DNA from: Calonectria ilicicola | Lineage: Eukaryota; Ascomycota; Sordariomycetes; Hypocreales; Nectriaceae | Direction: 5' to 3' | Length of the DNA stretch: 64,000 nucleotides | Assembly (NCBI GenBank): GCA_020809705.1 | Contig: CP085835.1 | Coordinates: forward strand, 2,108,001-2,172,000 | Shown: one piece after another, positions 10,901 to 20,035 of the stretch | Layout of the letters: every line of letters begins with the position of its first letter | Numbering within the stretch: the stretch's first letter is position 1 | Notes under the pieces: generated by a model | Databases searched by the model: none | What the model was told of the DNA's origin: nothing | The model's input: only the letters and a program-made list of their open reading frames with translations | Program-made: the position numbers and the translations under genes

Positions 10901-12183
10901 ATGGGAGACATCGACATGACCGATACTGCCCGAGAAGCTCAAACCAAACCAGCCGAGGTAGCGCCTGAAGTTTTGTTGGAGCAGGCAAAGAATGACCTAA
11001 ACGATGAAATCAAGGTCCGAGAAGAGGCGGAGAGAAAGCTCAAGGAGATGAGCGACAAGCTAGATAATCTCCAGCAACAGCAAGAGAAAGATGTAGCTGA
11101 AAAAGAGCAGTTCCGAAAATCGTGGAAGAAGGCAGCTGTTGAGATTGACAAACTTCGAAACACTGGCCAAGGTTTCTACAGGCTAACTGACGAGTACCTG
11201 GTTGAGCTTATCCTGCAACTAAGATATGCCATTCGAGACTTTTCCATCCAGTACTTCGATGGGAATCCACAGGAGGCGCTCCTAAAAGAGCGCACCAGTT
11301 GGCTGAACCGCGTTGGAAGCTTCAGTCCGGACACCACTTCCTACCACGCTTATTCTGGCACTCGAAGTAACGGAAAGCCAGAAACCGCCAGTGCTGAACA
11401 AGATTCCTTTGAGAAATACATCCGAAAGAAATACCAAAACTGCCTGGAAAGCTCCGTTCCAGACAAGAAGTCTTACCAACACTACCTGAAGCATCCGGAG
11501 AAGTGCCACCAAGTGATTCAAGCCTTTCTCTGGGAAGTGCTTCTGCGAGATGTCTTTGACATGTTTCGATGGATGAATGAGAAGAATTCTAACCGTGTTT
11601 GGCATCTGAGGCGGTTATTAGCACCAAGTAAGTGGACATGCGAGCTGGTTGGTGGTCCGTTCAACTGCTGACATGTTTACCTACAGAGAACCAAACCAGC
11701 GGACCTAGCAAAGGCCGACCCGACCCAGAAGCAGAGCGAAAGTTCCAAATATGGAGTGCGACCACGACTGGTCTAATCATGGACGCCGCCGACCCTGAAA
11801 AGGATTCTGAAGCCCGTGCAGCCTTGAAGGGCTTCAAGGCCGACTCTGTGGCCGCCATCAAGGACACCATCATTCACTGGTCGAAACCCGACAGTCGGGG
11901 CCTTGAAGAGCAGCTGCACATGATATTGGATAAAGCACTAGGGCTGGACCAGGAGATTAGCAGGCAAGTTGCGCGAGTGATGTGGGTCTCTGACTGGGAG
12001 CATTCCGCGAAAAACGAGTTTGACTCTGAAGCCATGGAGTTGGAGAAGGGAGACAAGCTCTCCCGGAAGGACGCCGAGGTGCGCTTTGTGGTCGCACCAG
12101 GAGTTATTAAACGGGGCAAATCAGCAGGAGACGGGTTTAAGAAAGAGATGAGTCTGCTCAAGATGGTGGTATGTTGCGATTGA
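10901..12183 (+). CDS. Coiled-coil protein of unknown function
   Basis: Two exons (10901-11627 and 11687-12183) joined across a 59-nt intron with a GTAAGT donor and a CTGAC branch site give 407 residues. Residues about 22-85 are strongly charged with heptad spacing (REEAERKLKEMSDKLDNL), a clear coiled coil. It is followed by an aromatic-rich helical region (FYRLTDEYLVELILQLRY) that I associate with uncharacterised filamentous-fungal proteins. No catalytic motif or signal peptide is seen. The last exon may be spliced again: a GTATGT donor at about 12170 and an acceptor 41 nt later would replace the final VCCD with a longer polar tail. The gene is divergent from the Hsp70-like gene, which may indicate co-regulation. 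Confidence 0.8.
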
Positions 12184-12642
12184 GGCGCTCGAGTTGTTGC
12201 ATGACCCAGTTCGATCGTGCGCGCAACGAGGCGAATCCCACGAGTGACCATGAAGATTAGAATAGATAATACATCAGAGCAAATATTTATTCCACCCGAA
12301 GTTATTTCTTCTGTACATAAGGCCATTTATTTCTTGCTCTTGTTAGCTAGCTACAGTGAAGGATGAAGGAGAAATAAATGTGAAAGAAAAGATAAAAGAA
12401 ATATTGGTGTGGGCTTCTGCCTGTACAGGGATCTTGATCGAATTGAATTGAGGAGGCACGGTTGACAGAAGTGACAAAAGATATTGTTAGGAGCTCCCTT
12501 CTAGGTCAGGCCAGGATTTTCCTTCAGAACCAGAATTCCCCAAGAAAAAATGGATCAAGAATAAAATAAAAAGAAAGAAAGAAATGAAACAAAATAACAT
12601 AAGAAAAAAATAAAGGAAGAAAAGGCAAGAAAATAAAACAAA
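12184..12642. other. Convergent 3' spacer, A-rich
   Basis: Lies between the 3' ends of the coiled-coil gene (plus) and the unknown-family gene (minus). The right half (about 12545-12640) is a low-complexity A/G-rich tract. No gene seen. Confidence 0.5.
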
Positions 12643-13975
12643 TTACTTATTCTCTGTCTCCCACACGCTCTGGAAGTAATCACACCACGCGCTTGTGACG
12701 ACCTCAGCGCAAGAATGAGGCACAGCAGCTCGTTTGCCCCAGTTGATCTTGGCGGCTGTAGTTTTGAGATCCACCCCGCCACTCTCGACGTACTGAATAG
12801 AGGTGCGACAGACGTAGCAGCAGCTGATTCGCTTGACTTCTGTCCAGCTGGTTTGATTGAAGGTACGGCCAACGTGATGCCCACAGCTCCGAAGGGGTTG
12901 GGACATAATGGCATCGGCGAGGAATGCGTTGTGCGCTGACATTTCGGTGAAACGTCTGCTCAAAACCTTCTCCCTCAGAGCGGGCTTGTCGTCCACGTCC
13001 CTCTCCAGCTCAATGAGTTGGGCGTTCATGCGATGGCCCCAAGCATTTCTCGCCGACGGCCCAATGAGCCCATTGCGAGCTGCTTTCCGCCGGGCAAAAA
13101 GTGCAGGCCACCCGTACAGCTGCTCGGTGGTGCCACCGACGTGAACATGTCGGTGCACCTGGCCAGACTCGGACCAGGCCGAACAAACGAAAATCACAAC
13201 CGGGGCGATGGTTGGGGGGGTTTTCTTTGCTTTCAAATGGAATGCCCAACAGGAAGCGGTGTCTGCGATGGACAAGAAAGGTTGGATGCATTCGTCTAAG
13301 AGAGCACTAGAGTCAGCCAATGACATCTTTGCTTGAGTGAGGTAACTTACCCATCACATTTTCGATTTCATGCCTATCACCATAGGTATATTGCAGCTGC
13401 TCATGAACATATTTGGTGTTTAGTAAACACCAGAGTCTCAACTCTCTGAGTGAGACCATCGCAACATTGTGAGGTGCCATGCTTGACGTTGCTGGAAAGA
13501 GATTGCCCTCTCCTTGTAAGGCCTTCTGCAGTCTTTTAACCCATATGGCAGCGCGAGTGGTGTTTCTGTCGATGATGTTGAATAGGTCGATCCAGGCGGG
13601 TTGTTGGCCATTGTCAAAGGGTTGGACGTTAGGCTTGAGACTAGGTCTCTTGTTCACAATGGACTTCGCCTGTTTTACGCCAACTTCACATACGCCGCTC
13701 AAAAAGCGTTCGCTCATGCGAAGGAAGTCCTTCGGCTTGTGAGGGAGACCCTCCTCATGGACCAAATGCTTCTAGCATTCGGAATCCAAGAAGAGGGCCA
13801 CCTCCCCTGAAACGGCTGCGGCTAGATTTGAGAGCACATGCAGAATGTCCGTTAAATCTTGGTTGGCAGTTGAATCATCATCGCCCAGCTGAATTTCTGG
13901 GCAATACAGAGCACGAGTAGTGGGGGGTCTCCGAGGTAGTGATTTCTGCTGCTCAGCCGAATCTTGGTCGGGCAT
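12643..13975 (-). pseudogene. Unknown-family gene with one in-frame stop
   Basis: The longest copy of the family also present as relics at 4286-5466. From ATG 13975 the frame is open except for a TAG at 13772-13774, after which the same frame continues (KHLVHEEGLPHKPK). A 55-nt intron (13350-13296, GTAAGT donor, CTGAC branch, TTAG acceptor, phase 1) then joins to a last exon 13295-12643. If the TAG is read through, or removed by an unrecognised short intron, the product is about 425 residues. Conserved blocks are LRLWCLLNT, APVVIFVCSAW and HRHVHVGGT; the C-terminus has clustered Cys/His (SCGHHVG, SCCYVC, PHSC). The SCCYVC block followed about 25 residues later by INWGK faintly recalls the C-terminal part of fungal OTT_1508-type deaminases, but the expected HAE motif is not intact, so this is only a guess. 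Confidence 0.55.
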
Positions 13976-14466
13976 CTTGGCCAATGGTTGATATTGATGT
14001 GATGATGGCGGTCGGGAAGAAGAACAGCATGGGATCCAAGAAAAGAATAAAATGGTATAATGGGGCAACATGAACGGAGAAAATGGAAGGGCACAGAAAC
14101 GAAATAAATACAAAAAATAACATGACACTAAGAGTAGTAGATATGGAGAGTCTACGGGCACCGCGTATTCGTGGTCTGCTGTTGGTTCATTTCATTCCAC
14201 CCGAGCTTCTTCGGCAACTGGCATCAAATGCAACAGCTTATCTCGGGGTAATCAAGCAACTTGTTTGCCAAAAAGTTGGCCGCACCAACTGAATCTCCAC
14301 AATGCAGCGGATCCTTGTTATTTATCCCTTGCATAATTGGTTGCTTGCATCCGCTCATGTGCACGCACTTTTATTTGGTACATTGCCCTTGCTCACTGTG
14401 GGTTTTCTTGGGTGGCCAGAAATGGGTAAAAAAGACCAAAATACTGAGATCATTACTTATGATAAT
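13976..14466. other. Promoter side of the unknown-family gene, no gene seen
   Basis: Includes the upstream region of the minus-strand family gene. The frame stays open upstream of ATG 13975 for about 60 codons but has no strong start, so it is read here as 5' UTR and promoter. Confidence 0.4.
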
Positions 14467-14639
14467 AATAAATAAATAAGTACGTAAATAAATAAGTATA
14501 TAAATAAATAAGTACGTAAATAAATAAGTATATAAATAAATAAGTACGTAAATAAATAAGTATATAAATAAATAAGTACATAAATAAATAAGTACATAAA
14601 TAAATAAGTACATAAATAAATAAGTACATAAATAAAGAA
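14467..14639. repeat. 16-bp/32-bp AT-rich minisatellite
   Basis: Ten tandem 16-bp units of the form GTAC(G/A)TAAATAAATAA start at 14480 and recur every 16 bp to 14624. The first six alternate strictly between a GTACGT and a GTATAT variant, making a 32-bp higher-order unit repeated three times; the last four are all GTACAT. The array is a low-complexity tandem repeat that produces long Tyr/Leu/Ile-rich false ORFs on the minus strand. It probably arose by slippage or unequal exchange and should vary in length between strains. Confidence 0.95.
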
Positions 14640-14908
14640 ATTATTCAAGATGATGTTTGCTTCCTTCCAATGGAAACCAGCTTGTTCCAATCCCTCGTTA
14701 GGTAGTGGGTAGATGCAGTAGGTGTGGTCACTTGCTGGCACGCACCTCCCAACAAGTCAATCACGGAGCACCTCTTTTCTTTCTAATCATGACAGAGTCT
14801 TCCTTTAAGACCAATTTTCTCGTCATTATTACAAGGCCTATCGATTATACTTATTCATATAATAAGTGCTTTTGTCTATCCAAATAAAGCTTCCAAGCCT
14901 CCATCCAT

Positions 14909-15332
14909 TTAGCACTTCATGAAGAAGCCATTCCACTCATCTTCGGCCTCGTTGCAAATTTCCTTCTGAGCTAGGGTAGCTCCGGTGGTACATCCCTCGT
15001 CCGTGTAGAGAGTGACTGTTGAGAAAGAAGAGTCAATTGAGTAACGGTCAAATGGGCGGCAGTGACTGAGTGGACAAAGACTTACGAGTGCAGTTTGCAT
15101 TAAGATCTTGTACGTATACCGACTTGGTGATGTCGCGCAGAGGTGTGCATCGGTTTAAACCATCCTGGAGAACAGTCCAGATCCCCCAATTGTCAAGAGA
15201 GCATCCCTGCTGGCCAAAGATGCGGAAGTCACCAATGTGGATATCAGAACGGACAAAAGGGTGGGAGCCCTTTGCGGATGCAACCACAGCAAGGGCGGTA
15301 GCAGATGATGCGACGAGGGTGGAGAAGCGCAT
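14909..15332 (-). CDS. Small secreted cysteine-rich protein
   Basis: Two exons (15332-15086, 15015-14909) with a 70-nt intron in phase 1 give 117 residues. The first about 20 residues (MRFSTLVASSATALAVVASA) are a clear signal peptide. The mature part has six cysteines (in GCSLDN, RCTPL, NANCTL, EGCTTG, EICNE and the C-terminal MKC), an even number fitting three disulfides. The layout (Q-GC, then WTVLQDGLNRC, NANCTLTLYTD and C-terminal MKC) fits a widespread family of small secreted filamentous-fungal proteins of unknown function, some of them effector candidates. Its role, cell-wall or host-directed, is inferred only. Confidence 0.85.
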
Positions 15333-17527
15333 TTTGACGTTGTACTGATTTGGTTTGTTTTGGTTTGGTTGGGCGATTAGACGAACAATGAGTTTGTGGT
15401 ATGTAACTATGCACTTAGATTAATGTCGGAGAAATGATAGGTTTCACGGTCTTGGCACCAGAGGGAAGATGAGGTTTAAGTAGGCGTGAACCAGCCTCGC
15501 AGCTTATGCGTCACGGTCGGAATCAACGGGTGAGGGAGCAGACGATGGATGGTCATCATGCATGGTTGAGTGCAGCAAAAATGAACTAACGAGTGGGTTC
15601 ATGGTCGAACTGGTAAAAAAAGCGAAGGGATTGCAGTCAAGTTGAAACAAGACTTCAGCCTCAGCGTCGTTATTGGGTTGCTGTATTTAGATACGAGGAT
15701 CGGTTGATCTAGCGCCATGTGTGATTCAGCAAAACGGGTGGAATCAGCGGGGCGGCCGGCGGATCCCTCCACAGAAACAATGTGTGGCTTCATGCTCTGA
15801 CGCATGCTTGATGGCCCTAACTTGTTGTGATGGGTACATGCGACGGCATCTCGGCACCGTCCCTGAGCACGGATAGGCTTGTTCCTTGCAGCTTTTGTTG
15901 CGGTTGGACCAGCATCAACTTTATTCCCGCATCATCCCTAGCCGCTGTCTCTGTGTCGCATGATTTTCCATCTTCAACTTTGATGGTGGCTTAAAAAACA
16001 CTTTGATCAATATTTTGTGCACTGTCAGAGACTGCTCAGTTTCGGTCGCGTCAATTTGGTATTCAGCTGCAATGAAACTAGCCCCTTGATGAATATTTTC
16101 ACACGCATCATCATTGATTCAGTGTTTCATTCCCCTCGAAAAAATATGGTCCAGAAATTATGCAGGATCAAGGATTGACATTGCATGTTCAATTCATCCA
16201 TTCATAAATTCCCCGGCAGTTAATTATTCCCGAACATCTCCAGGATGCCGACAGAAAACGCTTTTCTTCTCCACATGAATATTTTCCGAGTTGGTTGAAC
16301 CATCATCAAATGCCCTCGTTTCCCTTGCTAGTTGATTGGTTCGGGGAATTTTACCTACCGAGGTGCTCCGTAAGACCCGTTGGAATCACCTAGTGGATTT
16401 GGGTAACCAGTGACTAAATTATGGCGGTTTGTTTCAATCGTCTTTTTTCCCGGCCAAGGATTGCGTGCATTTAAAGAGTTATAGTCCCTGTGCATATAAT
16501 TTGGGTACACGATGTATCATTCCGATCTCCCGTCTTCTCCGGTTGTCATCCCGGGTAAGAACCAGAAGTTTACGAAATTGCCTCCTCATGAGTGAAACTC
16601 CGATCTAGAAGCCGATTGATTGAGCAAAAATCGACTGTCTCACCGAAATTCCGAGCCTTCCCGTCTTGGAGTGTGGGACAGCCCACCTCGATCAGAAACC
16701 TACCAGTTGGATCTCATAGCTAGGCGAAGTGTGCGACTTGTACTACAGGCAACGCATCAGATGCTCATACAAGACTCGTATTCGCGTAGATATTCCCCAA
16801 AGGGATATCTAGGAGTACAAAGACGCTCGTCATCGGATTCTTCCAAATTCTAGCAAAAGTTGGGCTTGTCATGGTGAATCACAGCAGTTTTTTCCCGTCC
16901 TCTATTACAGTAAAGTAAGCATAATTTTGGCTGAGTGACCTGGGTCGTCTGGCCTACAAGGAGCCAAAGTGTCGAATTGAGCTTGCTATGTCATATCTTT
17001 TCTGGAAGTATTTACTCTATGTCTTGGTTTTACGGGCGCTTTGTGTGTTAATTGTGTACCTCACTGAGAGTATGATGTGAACAGCAAAAGACGTTGAGTG
17101 ATTCCGAGCAGAATCCACATCCGCCACAGGATAGAAAATTCTTGGAAGGGTGCAAAGAACAGTATACAATTCCACTCGCTCCGCCTCCAGCTTCGTCAAC
17201 AGTTTTACTTGTAAACCAGTGAACCCCTTTGACTCTGCTCCTCAGCACAACCCAACTCTCCATTTTTAAGCACCTGAACTACTACAGAGGGACAAGGTCG
17301 ATTTTGCACAACTGCGCCACACTGTGTCGCATTTAACACTGTGTCATACCGCGGCCTACATGACGCTTACTTCTCCAACGCGGAATCTTGTTCAGCACTC
17401 GACTCTCACATCCTCATCTACTTGACGCCTCCCACTACTTTATCATCTTCCTTTTGGCAGAATCAAATCTATGATCTCTATTCTCGCCTAGACCAACACT
17501 GTTAGCGAAACTTCTCCGTTCTCGACC
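15333..17527. other. 2.2-kb intergenic stretch, no gene seen
   Basis: Promoter side of both neighbours: the minus-strand secreted protein at the left and the plus-strand gene at the right. Only short ORFs are present, without domains or splice-compatible partners. The last 250 bases before 17528 are C/T-rich, typical of a fungal promoter or 5' UTR. Confidence 0.5.
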
Positions 17528-18949
17528 ATGCTCACCAGTAGTTGGGTCCCCTCGCCAGCCACGGCCATCACGAACAAATTCCCTCGAGCACCCACTAGCA
17601 TGAGTAAGACTAAACCCTTTGCAACTTCAAAATCTCTCGAGCCCGCTTCCTCCGCGCCCTCTACGCCGCATGGATCGATGTCTTCAGCATCCTCGGCCCG
17701 CGAAACGGCCTTCTCATCGCCGGCCAAGCCCCCCGACAAGGCCTCTTCAGCGTCCACAAAGCCCCCCGGAATGTTACGATCGGTAAGCTACTCTAGTGCA
17801 AGCTCATTCACCATCTATAGACAACTCTAACCACTGACCAACCAGGAAGATATTAACGCTACTCTCTCCGACGAGGAGCTGATTGAAACGTTCACTGCCC
17901 TTGAGAAGAAGTTTCACCAGTGGTACGAGTCTGGCGGGTACGCGGCCAAATATGAGGTCCATGGACTTGATGGCCTGGAAGACCTTCTCCAAGAAGAATT
18001 TGGCCCCGACAGCGAAATTCTAGAGAAATGGAGCGACTTTTGCGAGAAGTGGCTTGCCCGTGATTGGCGAAAGACGACGTACAAGATGCCTCCCGAGGAG
18101 TTTCTCCGACTTGTCCGATCGACTCCGTGCAAGGACTCCGCAGCGTTTGCACACAAGCTCTGGAAGTTTACCATGTGCAACACCCCTTATCTCGTAATTG
18201 GTGAAAGCCAGTTTGGCGGACACTTGACTGGTTACGGCATCTCAACCACGCCTCACGTCCTCTACCCCGACACTCCTAGCAAGGGGGTGAGCGATGTGGA
18301 CAAACAGCATCTCTTTGACCGTGCCATTCTGACTATCCACCTTGACCACGATCCATCGACACCGGCGGTTCAGGCATCTTCTTCTACTGCCAAAATCCGA
18401 AGCGAAACATGGAGCTCATCAACATGCTCCAACCGATCCTCTGTCTCAGTCGAGAACACAAAGGATGGTGAGTTGCTTGGTACTGATTCCCTCTGTGTTC
18501 TCCAAATAGGCACTTTGACGGCGTGCACTGAGCGAGAATGGCTTCAGATCCGCAGCAGTGGCCATGCCATGTACGATGGTAGCTGGGAGGATACTGGCTA
18601 TGCCGTCGTTGTCAAACTTGACAATGAGGGCCACCCTACTGGCGCTGTCTACGCTGTCTACAATTTCCAGATGCCCAAGGAGGAATGTACCGACACAATT
18701 GGGATGGAAATCGAGTCGAAAGATGCAAACGGTAATGATCTACCTAATATTAGACGTCTTTACTCTGGCTGCGAGGAGAAGTTCTTCATGGCTAAGATTG
18801 CAGATCAGCTTGAAGACTTGAAGGCTGACACTCAGATCGATTTTGACGTCATCAAGCGCGACAGATGCACTCTCGCCCGAACCATGATGGACAAGTCTAC
18901 AAAGGAAATTCTTTTCGCTGGGGTATTTGGGCCTTGTTCATCAAATTAA
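17528..18949 (+). CDS. Unrecognised protein with Ser/Pro-rich N-terminus
   Basis: Exon 1 is 17528-17782 and exon 2 starts at 17846 (63-nt intron, phase 0). A second intron at 18468-18509 (42 nt, GTGAGT donor, ACTGAT-like branch) is likely but is a multiple of three without stops, so both forms stay in frame: 438 residues spliced, 452 retained. The first 85 residues are Ser/Pro/Ala-rich and probably disordered. The rest is globular, with repeated aromatic residues (EKKFHQWYES, EKWSDFCEKWLARDW) and no motif I recognise. There is no signal peptide or membrane segment. Function unknown. Confidence 0.75.
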
Positions 18950-20035
18950 AGCTCACGGTAGACATTATTAACTGCATGATACCCGAGGACCGGGACGAGA
19001 AATGATGTGCCTTGTATTGAGATTATTTTGGAGGTTTGCTTCTTTGGATGAGGAATCCAGAGATGGTGGTTGGGCAATAACTGGGAATTCATGGAGCTTA
19101 AACGGGTGTTAGAATATACACAATGACTTGAGCTTTTGGTCTTTGTCGCCTTGTGATGTGTGTTGTAGCTTCGTAGTCTTGCCAGTGACATGGCAGGAAG
19201 GGCGGATTGAGTGAGTCGAATACGGAATTCCCAGGGCGCTTTTTGTTGTACCAGCGGTCGGGCCGGATTGAAGGCACCATGTGCGCCTACGAAAAAAACT
19301 ACGGGGAAACCAATTATCCAGTGTTCAATGATGTTTAGGACCAGGCGATTTCAAAGCACAACAAACCAGGACCATGTAGCAAAGCATAGAATTGTGCAAG
19401 GACAGCACAATGAGATTGCTGGGCACAGAATGTTCCAGACGCAAGAAGAATTGATTAGTGACTGTCGCTTATTTTATTTCTCCGTCGCAGTTCCGCGTTT
19501 GTAACACGCTGAAGCGGCTGCCTGTTGAGGTGACACCTGGCGGCAAGCGACAAGCAAGCAGGAGGAAACGCAGGCTGGTAAACAGACGCAAGGGAAAATT
19601 TTTTCTTTTTTTTTCTCTTCAGATTTGGCACGCTGAGTAGAGTCGGCGGTTTGACGCGCGTTGAATTGGCCATCGACATCGACAGAGTGGCCGCCGTCTT
19701 CCGTCTTCATCAATTCATTGCCTTCTTCATGACAGATTTCCAAATCCTCTTGTCTTTTCTTTTTTTTTCTTCCCGTTATTTTGGGCCTGGTGCCCTCTAC
19801 TTGGTCTCGTTCTGGGCAGCAGCCTCGCAATGATTCACGTATTTTTCCTTCTGCGAGCAGTGAATTGGTGCAAACACAAGCCGTGATTCACTGTCCCAAC
19901 TTTTCCCCAAGTCTCTGATTCACCTTGCAACTTGGTCCCAATCCATCAAAAGCTAGTCGCGCCCTGTTCTCTCGTCCCAGCCCAGTCCTGTCTTCTTCCT
20001 CAACTTCTGGCCTTCACCCACCTGTCTTTGACACC
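18950..20035. other. Intergenic, no gene seen
   Basis: 3' side of the Ser/Pro-rich gene and promoter side of the helicase gene. Poly-T runs occur at about 19600-19620 and 19757-19775, and the last 120 bases before 20036 are C/T-rich. Short ORFs on both strands have biased composition and no support. Confidence 0.45.

Noticed and set aside
14371..14741. Long Tyr/Leu/Ile-rich ORFs on the minus strand
   Set aside because: They are translations of the 16-bp minisatellite; no initiation context or non-repeat domain.
16620..17263. Small ORFs on both strands in the 2.2-kb gap
   Set aside because: No signal peptide, domain or splice partner; within chance expectation.
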